This document shows, in pieces, positions 25,759 through 33,940 of a DNA stretch of 36,013 nt. Origin of the DNA: Komagataeibacter swingsii (lineage in GTDB: Bacteria > Pseudomonadota > Alphaproteobacteria > Acetobacterales > Acetobacteraceae); the NCBI RefSeq assembly GCF_003207895.1, contig NZ_NKUB01000026.1, forward strand, positions 1-36,013, written 5' to 3'. The translations under genes and the position numbers were made by a program. How positions within the stretch are numbered: the stretch's first letter is position 1; each line of letters starts with the position of its first letter. The notes under the pieces are model-generated. The model saw nothing but the letters and a program-made list of their open reading frames with translations. It was not told the DNA's origin and did no database searches.

Positions 25759-26790
25759 TCAGATTACAGCGACATTGCGGCCGGCCGGACGATAGATCTC
25801 TTTGCGCGACAGCAGAGCCCAGACGATCCGGGCCAGTTTGTTGGCAAGTGCGACGGTTGCAAGACGTGTTGGGCGACGCTCCAGAAGCTTGCAAAGCCAT
25901 GCCCCTGCGGCGCTTGTCCATTTCTGCGCGCGGAAGGACATGGATGTCGCCCCCAGAACGAGCAGCTTCCTTATTTCCCGGTTGCCCGTTTTCGTAATCC
26001 TGCCCAGCCGGACCTTTCCGCCGGACGAGTGCTGGCGCGGCACAAGTCCAAGCCAGGCCGCGAAGTGCCGCGCACTTTCGAAAGTGTCGATATCCGTGAC
26101 AGATGCCACGATCAAGGACGCGGTCATCGGGCCGATGCCGGGTATTGTCAAAAGACGACGGGCATCTTCGTCCTGCCTGGCCTGCGCCTGGATTCGCCTT
26201 TCCAGGCATCCGATGCTTTCACTCAACTTTCCGTATTGTTCGAAGAGCAAAATGACGGTCTGCTTCATGACGTCGGGCAAATCGGGTGATGTCCCGATTT
26301 TCGCCAGAAGATCGGGCAGGCGACTGTTTCCCAACGGCACGATCAAGCCGAATTCCGCTGCAAGCGCGCGCAACGCATTGACCAGCATCGTCTGCTGTTT
26401 GACCAATAGTGTGCGCGTTGAGTGTAACGAGAGCAGGCTTTGCTGTTCTTCGTTTTTGATCGGGACGAAGCGCGTGTCGGGATGGAGTGCCGCAAGACAG
26501 ATGGCTGCGGCGTCAACAGCGTCGTTTTTCTTGCCACGTTTGACGAACGGCTTGACCATGTCCGGCGGAATAAGTTTCACGTCATGACCCGCATCGCGGA
26601 TGACGCGCGCCCAATGATGCGATGTGCCGCAAGCTTCGAGCACGACCTGACACCGCTCGAGTTTCCCGAAGAATGAGGCAACCTCACTGCGCCCGAGCTT
26701 TCGCTTGAGAAGACATTTTCCGTTTGCATCTGTGCCGTGCGCCTGAAAAACGGACTTGGCGATATCCAGGCCGATCATGGTAATTTTCAT
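25759..26790 (-). CDS. IS110-family transposase, second copy (distinct from the first)
   Basis: 343 residues from the ATG at 26790, with AGGAG upstream; in-frame codons further upstream are not used. The DEDD domain is visible: MIGLDIAKSVFQAHG, LEACGTSHHWARV and KNDAVDAAAICLAALHP. The C-terminal domain has LTIPGIGPMTASLIVASVTD and GLVPRQHSSGGKVRLGRITK with the conserved serine. It differs clearly from the first IS110 copy, so this is another element. The frame is intact. Element ends were not determined. Confidence 0.9.
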   Translation of the reverse strand: MKITMIGLDIAKSVFQAHGTDANGKCLLKRKLGRSEVASFFGKLERCQVVLEACGTSHHWARVIRDAGHDVKLIPPDMVKPFVKRGKKNDAVDAAAICLAALHPDTRFVPIKNEEQQSLLSLHSTRTLLVKQQTMLVNALRALAAEFGLIVPLGNSRLPDLLAKIGTSPDLPDVMKQTVILLFEQYGKLSESIGCLERRIQAQARQDEDARRLLTIPGIGPMTASLIVASVTDIDTFESARHFAAWLGLVPRQHSSGGKVRLGRITKTGNREIRKLLVLGATSMSFRAQKWTSAAGAWLCKLLERRPTRLATVALANKLARIVWALLSRKEIYRPAGRNVAVI

Positions 26791-27112
26791 CCGGGCGGTC
26801 TCCTCTGGATGGTCATTCCGACCCCAGCATGGCACATTGATGCCGCATGGAGGCCGTCCACCCCATCTTGAATGTCGGTCCGATCTACAATACACATTCC
26901 CAACCGGGAAGGCAGGACACATGCTCGGGCCATCAGGCAAGGGGCTTGGAAGCATGCGCCCGAGACCCTTGTCTTCTCATCAACCTCGAGACATGAAAAC
27001 CGGGAACTCTTCATTTTGGGTGGATACAAAATGGGGAGCACGTCAACCCGCGACCATTCGGGTCGAAGGGATATGCCTTCTGCCGTGCTGACACAGGAAA
27101 TGGCGGTATCGT
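26791..27112. other. Non-coding stretch upstream of the second IS110 transposase
   Basis: 322 bp between the IS110 gene (leftward) and the 3' end of the DUF488 gene. It must hold the left end of the IS110 element and, if this element follows the IS110 rule, its guide-RNA region. A stem CTCGGGC (26924-26930) / GCCCGAG (26958-26964) is visible. No protein gene was recognised. Confidence 0.4.
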
Positions 27113-27481
27113 TCAGCACGCGTGGTCCAGCAGGCGATGAAGGTAGGCGGCCAGTACAACCGCCTCGTTATGCTGCGTGTCACGCGCGCCATACAGCAGG
27201 GTGATGGGACCGGCGCGCGCCATGTCCAGCAACTGCTGCACCGGATTGGGATTGGCCTGCAGTTCCGCGCTGTAGCGTTCCTGAAACCCGTCCCACCGGG
27301 CCGGGTCATGCCCGAACCATTGCCGCAGTCCGGTGCTGGGCGCGATATCTTTCAGCCACAGCGTCAGGTCAGCGCGTTGTTTGCTGACCCCACGGGGCCA
27401 CAGCCGGTCCACCAGCACGCGGCTGCCATCATCGGGTGCGGGCGGGTCATAAACCCGCCTGACATGGATGGGGTGCGCCAT
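27113..27481 (-). CDS. DUF488 (YeaO-like) protein
   Basis: 122 residues. Typical features are RVYDPPAPDDGSRVLVDRLWPRGVSK near the N-terminus, the WLKDIAPSTGLRQWFGHDP segment and LLYGARDTQHNEAVVLAAYL at the end. The molecular role of DUF488 is unknown. It starts 2 nt after the flavohemoprotein stop, so it is in the same operon. This link suggests a part in the nitric-oxide or oxidative-stress response. Confidence 0.85.
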   Translation of the reverse strand: MAHPIHVRRVYDPPAPDDGSRVLVDRLWPRGVSKQRADLTLWLKDIAPSTGLRQWFGHDPARWDGFQERYSAELQANPNPVQQLLDMARAGPITLLYGARDTQHNEAVVLAAYLHRLLDHAC

Positions 27482-27483
27482 GC

Positions 27484-28692
27484 CTATCCGACCAGGGCCG
27501 CATCCGCCGCGGAACCGAAGAATTCGAAACGGATCTGGCTTTCGGGCACGCCACCCGCCTTCAGCGTGGCGATGGCATCACGCATGAAGCTGTCGGGACC
27601 GCAGATATAATAGCTCGCGGACCGGTCGATTTCGTGCGTAAGCCATGCTGGTGTCATGCGGCCTGCGTGGGTGGTGACGCCTGTGGCGTCCTGTGCTGCC
27701 TGCGGTGTAGCGCGGCTGTAGAACAGATCGGCGTGCAGCATGTCCTTTGCTGCAAGGTCACGGATATAGGGGCCAAAGGCTTCCGTTGCGGGCGTGCGGG
27801 TGGTGTGGATGTAACGCACGCCTCTGGCTGCGTCCGCATCCAGCGCGCCCAGCATGGAAATGAAGGGCGTCAGGCCAGACCCTGCGCTGAGAAATACGAT
27901 GGGTGCGGGGGCCGGGTTGCCCAGCGTGAAATCACCCGCTGGCGCGGATACCTGCAGTACCGTGCCTTCATGCACGCTGTCATGCAGCCAGTCGGATACC
28001 ACGCCATTATCGATACGGCGGACGCTGATGCGGTAGGACCGGGAACCGGGTGCGGAAGAAATGCTGTAATTCCGCCGTTCCGACCCGTATCCCGGCACAT
28101 CGAGGCGGAAGCTGAGATACTGTCCCGGCACATGGCGCATGATGGGTTTGCCATCGACGGGTACCAGTTCGAAAGAGGTAACGGTCTCGCTTTCCACCGT
28201 GCGGCGACTGACAAGGAAGGGACGCCAGCCAACCCAGCCACCGGGGGCCGCGGCATGGGCCACGTAAATCTGTTCTTCCCGCCCGATCAGGATTTCGGCC
28301 AGGAACCAGTAGGCCTTGCCCCATGCATCCATGATCTCGGGGGTTGCCGCATCCCCCAGAACATGGGCGATGGCGCCCAGCAGGGCATCGGCAACATAAG
28401 GATAGTGCTCGGGCAGGATGTTCAGCCCGACATGCTTTTCCGCAATGCGTTCGACCGCACCGGCCATGGCACCAAGGTTGTCGATATTGCGGGCATAGGC
28501 CAGCACTGCAAGCGCCAGCGCCTTTGGCTGCTCTCCATCCTTCTGGTGCGAAATGTTGAACAGGTCACGAATGTCCGGATTGGCCAGCAGGCGGCGATAC
28601 ATTTCCGTCGTTATCGCCAGACCATGTGCTTCCAGCGCGGGCACGCAGGCCTTGATGATGCTGCGGGTCTTGTCATCCAAAGGTGACGCCAT
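27484..28692 (-). CDS. hmp: Flavohemoprotein, nitric oxide dioxygenase
   Basis: 402 residues. The globin domain (1-140) has the B10 tyrosine (about Y32) and proximal histidine H87 in EKHVGL. The FAD domain (about 150-255) has RNYSISS. The NADH domain has AGSGLTPFISML and YYICGPDSFM. The enzyme turns NO and O2 into nitrate with NADH, in the cytoplasm. The length and all key residues are normal. It is first in a two-gene operon with the DUF488 gene. An NsrR-like inverted repeat lies about 20-40 bp upstream of the start. Confidence 0.93.
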   Translation of the reverse strand: MASPLDDKTRSIIKACVPALEAHGLAITTEMYRRLLANPDIRDLFNISHQKDGEQPKALALAVLAYARNIDNLGAMAGAVERIAEKHVGLNILPEHYPYVADALLGAIAHVLGDAATPEIMDAWGKAYWFLAEILIGREEQIYVAHAAAPGGWVGWRPFLVSRRTVESETVTSFELVPVDGKPIMRHVPGQYLSFRLDVPGYGSERRNYSISSAPGSRSYRISVRRIDNGVVSDWLHDSVHEGTVLQVSAPAGDFTLGNPAPAPIVFLSAGSGLTPFISMLGALDADAARGVRYIHTTRTPATEAFGPYIRDLAAKDMLHADLFYSRATPQAAQDATGVTTHAGRMTPAWLTHEIDRSASYYICGPDSFMRDAIATLKAGGVPESQIRFEFFGSAADAALVG

Positions 28693-28710
28693 TTTTTCCG
28701 ATCTTTCTTA

Positions 28711-28733
28711 AAGATATATATTTAGGAAATCTT
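28711..28733. promoter_or_regulatory. NsrR-like site upstream of hmp
   Basis: A 23-bp element has perfect outer arms AAGAT (28711-28715) and ATCTT (28729-28733) with an AT-rich middle. Length, arms and position fit the known NsrR consensus (AAGATGYATTT-N-symmetry), although the inner part is only partly conserved. NsrR is the Fe-S repressor of hmp in many Proteobacteria. A further AAGATG half-site follows at about 28749. Confidence 0.45.
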
Positions 28734-29225
28734 TATGGATGTCTTTTAAGATGTCAATATTTTATACCTTTATGGCCACGCATACCTTTTATGCATGGGT
28801 CGTTTTGTTGGGTGGTCCGAAAACATCTGCATAATCTCGTACGCGGTGCTCCAGTGCCCAGCGTATCGGGAACATGCTCCATCCGTTTCCCACTCAGCAG
28901 CATGAAGCCTGCTTACAGGTTGATGGCCTGATGCCGTCCGCATAATCCTTGCAGCAGGATGATTTCAAATGACCGGACAGCCAGTGGGCACAAGAGGGAG
29001 TATTCGTGGGCCGCGACGGTGTGCAGGAACGGATCTTGGGACGCAAATCCAAGCCAGCGGAAGTGCATGGCGTTCTTGATTTCGGGGATCAGTCCAACCA
29101 TGCGGCCATATGTTACCTTGCTCGAAGGTGGCGGCGTGGATGTTCGATCAAGCACTTGAGCGGTGACGAAGCGCTCCCGGAATGCACGCTTCAACGATCA
29201 GGCGATTATGCCGGTGTTGTCTAGC
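28734..29225. other. Region between hmp and the IS481 element without a recognised gene
   Basis: 492 bp. The part next to hmp is AT-rich and should hold its promoter. The rest is GC-balanced and has open frames on both strands (for example 28913-29194 on the minus strand, 93 codons, hydrophobic C-terminal part), but none matches a family I know. It does not encode the missing C-terminus of the multicopper oxidase on the other side of the IS pair. Confidence 0.35.
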
Positions 29226-30219
29226 TGTCAGGTTGTGAGACGTCATTGGCGTAATCAAGGATTTCGTCGACCTGCTTCATGATGTCACGATCAGCCGGTT
29301 TGATGTGATCAGGATTACGGAACGCGGGATGTTTTTCAAGCCACGACGTGATGCATTGGGCGGGAGTTATGCCGCCCAGAACACGCTGCCGGCGATGATT
29401 GTAAGCGAAACAGAAGCCTCTGAGCAGAATTTCCAGATCCTTATGGCTTGAGACACAGACCGGCAACACCTCTGTGGCGACACGGCCATTGAAGCGTTCG
29501 ACCATTCCATTGGTCTGAGGGGAGTAAGCTTTGGTCCGGCGTCGGTCGATTCCCATGTCATGACAGGCTTTTTCAAAGGAATCCGCCGTAAAACAGGAAC
29601 CACGATCGGTCAGAATATGGGTGATCCGGAAAGGAAAGGCGGTTTTGACAGCTTTGAGGAAATCGACGGAATTATCGGCATTTTCCGCGTCATAGACGGC
29701 CAGATGTACCGAACGGGAGCATCTATCAATGGCGACATATAGAAAACGTTTCCGCCGTTCTCCATCTGCCGTCTGCAATTTGGGCAGATGTTTCACATCA
29801 ATATGGACATAACCGGGATCGTAATCCCGGAATGTTCCCTGTCCCCGAACTGGTCCGGTCTTTGGAGCAGGAGGCAGCCTGTTCAATCCAGCATCTTTCA
29901 GAATCCGCCAGATGTTGTCCCGATTCATATGAGGCAGGAAATGCCGCACGACAAAGGTCAGGTCATCCAGGCCAAAACCGGTAGAACGCCGAAGCTGACA
30001 GACAATGGCGCGCTCTTCCTCCGAGGCTTTCCAGGCCAGTTTCCGGGGACGGCTGCTGCGGTCCTGGCAGGCGTCTGAACCACGCCTGCGCCACTTGCGG
30101 ACAGTTTCCTCGCTGATCCCGTAGCGTCTGGCGAGCACGGATGTCGATTCCGATGAGCGGGCTATGTCAGCCCGGACGGCCGGTGTCGTACGTGCCTGTG
30201 GATGGATCTGAAGCATCAT
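29221..30219 (-). CDS. IS481-family transposase
   Basis: 332 residues. The N-terminal helix-turn-helix is visible as STSVLARRYGISEETVRKWRRR. The rve integrase core shows VHIDVKHLPKL, THILTDRGSCFTA and the YSPQTNGMVERFNGRV motif with the third acidic residue, giving a complete DDE set. The C-terminal YNHRRQRVLGGITPAQ is typical of the family. The last codons read through the terminal repeat (VSQPDS) and stop at TAG in the target DNA. The gene appears intact. Confidence 0.9.
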   Translation of the reverse strand: MMLQIHPQARTTPAVRADIARSSESTSVLARRYGISEETVRKWRRRGSDACQDRSSRPRKLAWKASEEERAIVCQLRRSTGFGLDDLTFVVRHFLPHMNRDNIWRILKDAGLNRLPPAPKTGPVRGQGTFRDYDPGYVHIDVKHLPKLQTADGERRKRFLYVAIDRCSRSVHLAVYDAENADNSVDFLKAVKTAFPFRITHILTDRGSCFTADSFEKACHDMGIDRRRTKAYSPQTNGMVERFNGRVATEVLPVCVSSHKDLEILLRGFCFAYNHRRQRVLGGITPAQCITSWLEKHPAFRNPDHIKPADRDIMKQVDEILDYANDVSQPDS

Positions 30220-30308
30220 TCAGTCTCCCTGCAAACGGAAGAAAACCATGAAGAGTAACGCGGTATTGCCCACCCTACATCATCCCAATGACGTCTCACA
30301 ACCTGACA
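29226..30308 (-). mobile_element. IS481-family insertion sequence
   Basis: 1,083 bp bounded by a perfect 24-bp inverted repeat beginning TGTCAGGTTGTGAGACGTCA (29226-29249 and 30285-30308). CTAG lies on both sides (29221-29224; the right copy, CTA|G, is split by the next element). IS481 members are known to prefer CTAG targets. The transposase stop codon TAG comes from the flanking CTAG. Confidence 0.88.
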
Positions 30309-30312
30309 CCTA

Positions 30313-31141
30313 GGCTCAGGACCTATTGATTTTTGTAGGGAATTTTGATTCAGGCTCTGTGAGGAGACTGAAGATGAGCGACCTGTACTGGCTGACGGAT
30401 GAACAGATGGAGCGTCTGCGGCCGTTCTTTCCCGAGAGCCACGGCAAACCTCGCGTTGATGACCGCCGCGTGCTGAGCGGCATCATTTTCGTGAACCGTA
30501 ATGGCCTGCGCTGGCGTGATGCGCCCCGGGAATACGGTCCGCACAAGACGCTCTACAACCGCTGGAAGCGTTGGGGCGACATGGGCATTTTCATGCGGAT
30601 GATGGATGGCCTGTCTGCCGCGAAGGCTGAGCCTCGGACCATCATGATTGATGCGACCTATCTCAAGGCACACCGTACGGCTTCCAGTCTGCGGTTAAAA
30701 AAGGGGATCCAGGCCGTCTGATCGGTCGCACCAAAGGCGGTATGAATACCAAGCTGCATGCGGTCACCGATCAGAACGGACGACCGCTGAGCTTTTTCAT
30801 GACAGCAGGACAGGTCAGTGATTACACCGGAGCCTCTGCTCTGCTGGACAGCCTGCCCATGGCACAATGGATGCTGGCGGACCGGGGTTATGATGCTGAC
30901 TGGTTCAGGGATGCCCTGGAGGAAAAAGGGATCAGGCCTTGCATCCCGGGACGGAAATCCCGCGGAAAACCAGTCAAATATGACAAGCGAAAATACAAAC
31001 GTCGCAACCGCATCGAAATCATGTTCGGTCGCCTCAAGGACTGGCGACGGGTCGCCACACGCTATGACAGATGTCCGACCGTCTTCTTCTCCGCCATCTG
31101 CCTCGCTGCAACCGTCATGTTCTGGTTATGAGTCCTGAGCC
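30313..31141 (+). mobile_element. IS5-family element, IS427 type
   Basis: 829 bp with terminal inverted repeats GGCTCAGGAC / GTCCTGAGCC and a TA duplication (30311-30312 and 31142-31143). Size, TA duplication and two-frame transposase fit the IS427 group. It sits in the CTAG that flanks the IS481 element, four bp beyond the IS481 right end. Confidence 0.85.
30374..31131 (+). CDS. IS427-type transposase made by a -1 ribosomal frameshift
   Basis: OrfA (30374-30721) holds the DUF4096 domain: WLTDEQMERLRPFFP, WRDAPREYGPHKTLYNR and the catalytic IMIDATYLKAH. OrfB continues in the -1 frame with GRLIGRTKGGMNTKLHAV, LADRGYDADWF, RNRIEIMFGRLKDWRR, and ends at 31131. The slippery heptamer A_AAA_AAG is present in the overlap (about 30697-30703: CGG TTA AAA AAG GGG). 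Frameshifting there joins the two into one DDE transposase, as known for IS427-group elements. Both parts look intact. Confidence 0.85.
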
Positions 31142-32008
31142 TAGCCACAGCACTGGAACCTCGGCCTGCGTGGGGACCGGATTGCCATCAAGGACCATGA
31201 CCCTGAAGGTGTGGCCCGGCAATGCAAGGCTACGGATTTCACCGGCGCTGCCGTTCAGGATGTGAAACAGTACATGCTCGCCCTGTTTCACTCGGATGGG
31301 TTCGCCATGGCCCAGCATCTTTCCGTTGATCGCGAATGACCTGTAGCCGACCTCCAACCCCTTCGTCTTTTGCGTGGCGGTCGCGTCGGCGGCCTTTCCC
31401 ATCTGCTGGAGGTCGTCAACCGGTTCACCCGCAAGCGCATCCCCCGCCATGTCGCCCCCACGACTGAAGAATGGCTCGAATTCCTTCAGAACAAGGAATA
31501 TCTCGCGGTCATAGGCACCGGGATTATCCTTTGGTTCGATATAGAGTGGCCCGACCTGCCCGGTATAGGTGCCACGATTGAGATCGCCCCCGGCCATGAC
31601 ATGTGTATGGTAGAAGCGAAAACCCGATGGTCGTGGCAGGAAGCTGATCCGCCGCATGCCATGCGGTGGTATGAACGGCGTGCCTTCCTCCGCCGCCCCA
31701 TCCACCACGCTCGGGATCATCTGGCCATGCCAGTGTACCAGTTCCGGCGTGTCGGTATCATTGAAGATATCGACCATACTGCGCCGGCCTTCCTCAAACC
31801 GCAGTAGGGGGCCGGGAAACTGGTCATTATAGAGCGTGGTTGAAATTATGCGGTCAGGGGCAAGTTCAACCCGTCCCGTGGCGATCCGCAGCGTATGGTC
31901 TGCTTTTTCACCCATGACGGGGCTGCTGCCTTGGGCCCCATGCGGGATCATGGCCGCCAGTGTCGTTGACCCGGCCAGCGTCAGAAAGGAACGGCGATCG
32001 AGCATCAT
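31142..32008 (-). pseudogene. Multicopper oxidase, C-terminal part lost at the IS cluster
   Basis: About 289 native residues remain. The N-terminus has a twin-arginine-like signal (LDRRSFLTLAGSTTLAAMI), so periplasmic export is expected. Copper ligands of the first cupredoxin domain are visible: HWHGQ and FYHTH. A second domain ends GHTFRVMVLDGNPVP. The open frame then enters IS427 DNA after VPVLWL. The last domain, with the HxxHxH and HCHxxxH type ligands, is missing, so the type 1 copper site cannot form. The family includes laccases and metal oxidases such as ferroxidases. It is divergent from the fetAB-like genes. Confidence 0.75.
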
Positions 32009-32154
32009 GATACTGTCCAGTCATGAGGAAACAGGTAGGTTTCCGAACGCCCGCAGCCATTGGTCGGTTCCGCGGAAAAGACAATACCCGCGCCGTGTGG
32101 TGCGTCGCCCCGTTTCCATGACGTGGCTGAAGGGACGGGCTGACACGCGTTCAT
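32005..32154 (-). CDS. Possible small protein coupled to the multicopper oxidase gene
   Basis: 49 codons (MNACQPVPSATSWKRGDAPH ... YLFPHDWTVS). Its stop overlaps the ATG of the oxidase gene (TCATGATG). Its ATG overlaps the stop of a still shorter frame (32151-32222, 23 codons: MRDLAAIHARLWTGL...). Such ATGA chains suggest translational coupling. No family is recognised and no strong ribosome site is visible, so coding status is uncertain. Confidence 0.3.
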   Translation of the reverse strand: MNACQPVPSATSWKRGDAPHGAGIVFSAEPTNGCGRSETYLFPHDWTVS

Positions 32155-32270
32155 CCGGGGCAAGCAGTCACGCTGGCTAAGCCTGTCCATAACCGGGCAT
32201 GGATCGCTGCCAGATCACGCATTTCATTGCAACGGTGGTACCACGCCCAGGATCGCCGGGAGATACCATG

Positions 32271-32304
32271 TTTCCATATATCGAAAAACGAAGATATATG
32301 GAAA
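32271..32304. promoter_or_regulatory. 12-bp inverted repeat between multicopper oxidase and fetAB-like genes
   Basis: TTTCCATATATC (32271-32282) and GATATATGGAAA (32293-32304) are perfect arms around a 10-bp spacer. It lies about 70 bp before the ATP-binding gene and upstream of the divergent oxidase unit. The shape is that of an operator for a dimeric regulator controlling both sides. The regulator is unknown. Confidence 0.55.
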
Positions 32305-32376
32305 ATTATGGATCTGACTGGTGAAGTGACCGATGTTTTCACGCGAACGGGCAGGACCGACCGTTCAGGAGGACGA

Positions 32377-33006
32377 ATGATTGCCGCGACATATGCTGCC
32401 GGGACATTGGCTCTCGAGGTGCAGGGATTGTGCAGCGCCTATGGTGTCCCGTTCACATTCTCCGTCTTGACGGGTCAGTGCGTGGCGATCACCGGCCCAT
32501 CGGGCAGCGGGAAAACGGTGATGCTCCGCATGATCGCGGATCTTGACCCGCATGAAGGCGAGGTACGTATTAATGGACAGCCCTGCTTAGACATGCCAGC
32601 GGAGCGGTGGCGGCGTCTGGTGCAATATGTCCCGGCGGAACCTGCATGGTGGTCCGATATCGTTCTGGATCACATGGCGGATACGGACGAAGTACACGAT
32701 CTGATCGGGCGTCTTGGCCTTCGGGAAGACTGCCTGCGCACACCGCTGTCACGCCTGTCTACGGGAGAACGCCAGCGGCTGGCCCTGATCCGGGCATTGC
32801 TGCTGCACCCCCGTGTCCTGTTGCTGGATGAACCCTGTTCGGCGCTGGATGCCGCCACGACGGACAGGGTTGAAGCCGTCCTGCAGGCAGTAAGGGCACG
32901 GGGGACGGCTATTGTCCTGGTCTCCCACAACATGCAGCAGGCGGCGCGCATGGCTGGGAAACGGTTTCGGATAGCGCAGGGACACATGGAAGAAATCGCG
33001 CCATGA
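32377..33006 (+). CDS. fetA: FetA-like ABC transporter ATP-binding protein
   Basis: 209 residues from the ATG with AGGAGG just upstream; an in-frame start at 32227 would put the operator-like repeat inside the gene. ABC motifs are Walker A GPSGSGKT, signature LSTGERQRLAL, Walker B VLLLDEP, and the H-loop histidine in VSHN. The length is short, as for FetA/YbbL. With FetB it would export iron and protect against oxidative stress (known for E. coli FetAB). The permease gene overlaps by 4 nt. Confidence 0.82.
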   Translation: MIAATYAAGTLALEVQGLCSAYGVPFTFSVLTGQCVAITGPSGSGKTVMLRMIADLDPHEGEVRINGQPCLDMPAERWRRLVQYVPAEPAWWSDIVLDHMADTDEVHDLIGRLGLREDCLRTPLSRLSTGERQRLALIRALLLHPRVLLLDEPCSALDAATTDRVEAVLQAVRARGTAIVLVSHNMQQAARMAGKRFRIAQGHMEEIAP

Positions 33007-33809
33007 ATCCCATTGTGCTGACGACAGGGGATATGCTGGTTGCGGCTGCCCTGATTGTCACCAGCAGCGCCCTGTCGTTCCTGCTGTCGCTGGGGCTGCA
33101 GCGGGCACTGTTGGTCTCCGCCGTGCGCATGGCAGTACAGCTTGCGCTTGTCGGCAGTGTTCTGCTGTTCGTGTTTGGCCATGCGTCGGTGTGGCTGACC
33201 ATCGGGCTTCTGGCGTTCATGTTTTCCGCAGCAGGATGGGAAGCCGGGTCGCGTCAACAGGTCCGCCTTTGTCCGGGCTGGCATTTTGGAATCGCCGGGG
33301 TGGCCACGGCGACAGGGACGGTCATCGTAGTATTGATCGGGCTGTTGACCGCACTCCAGCCCCATCCATGGTACGTTGCCCGCACGGCCATCCCCCTGAC
33401 GGGCCTGTTACTGGGCAATGTCATGAACGCAACTAGCCTGTCGATGAACACGCTTCTGTCTGCCATCACGCGCGAACGTCAGGCGATCGAGGCGCGGATC
33501 ATTCTGGGGGCGACCCGCGCGCAGGCAATGAATGGCCTGATCCGTCAGGCTATCCGCGCGGCCCTGCTGCCCACGCTGAACCAGATGGCGGCCGCCGGGA
33601 TCGTGACCATGCCCGGCATCATGACCGGGCAGATCCTGGCGGGTATGAACCCGCTGGCTGCGTCCAGATACCAGGTTCTGCTGATGTCGCTGATCGTCAG
33701 TGGCAACCTGATCGGCGCGACGTTTGCGGCATATCTGATGGCCTGGCACCTAACGGATAGCCGCGGACGGCTGCGGCTGGAACGCCTGCTTTCCAGATCC
33801 AGGGACTAA
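33003..33809 (+). CDS. fetB: FetB-like ABC transporter permease (UPF0014 family)
   Basis: 268 residues with about seven hydrophobic segments. The UPF0014/FetB signature is clear: EARIILGATRAQAMNGLIRQ followed by ALLPTLNQMAAAGIVTMPGI and MTGQILAGMNPLAASRYQ. The ATG overlaps the stop of the ATP-binding gene (ATGA). Export of iron or a similar metal is the family role. The neighbouring multicopper oxidase fits a shared metal-handling task. Confidence 0.88.
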   Translation: MNPIVLTTGDMLVAAALIVTSSALSFLLSLGLQRALLVSAVRMAVQLALVGSVLLFVFGHASVWLTIGLLAFMFSAAGWEAGSRQQVRLCPGWHFGIAGVATATGTVIVVLIGLLTALQPHPWYVARTAIPLTGLLLGNVMNATSLSMNTLLSAITRERQAIEARIILGATRAQAMNGLIRQAIRAALLPTLNQMAAAGIVTMPGIMTGQILAGMNPLAASRYQVLLMSLIVSGNLIGATFAAYLMAWHLTDSRGRLRLERLLSRSRD

Positions 33810-33940
33810 GGCTAGGGGCGAATTGCGTTGTAGTACCTGCTTCCTATTGTCCTCGTTGGTCTAGGAATCCGAAAAGCCTGATGTGGTTCCGATCATGCCT
33901 GTTGTCTTGTCGAAACGTTTCTGTTTTTGAGCCTGACTGG

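Noticed and set aside
27634-28686. 350-codon plus-strand frame opposite hmp
   Set aside because: Shadow of hmp, which has all catalytic residues.
28913-29194. 93-codon minus-strand frame that might be the lost end of the multicopper oxidase
   Set aside because: It has none of the copper-ligand motifs of the missing domain and is not in frame with the oxidase after removing the IS pair.
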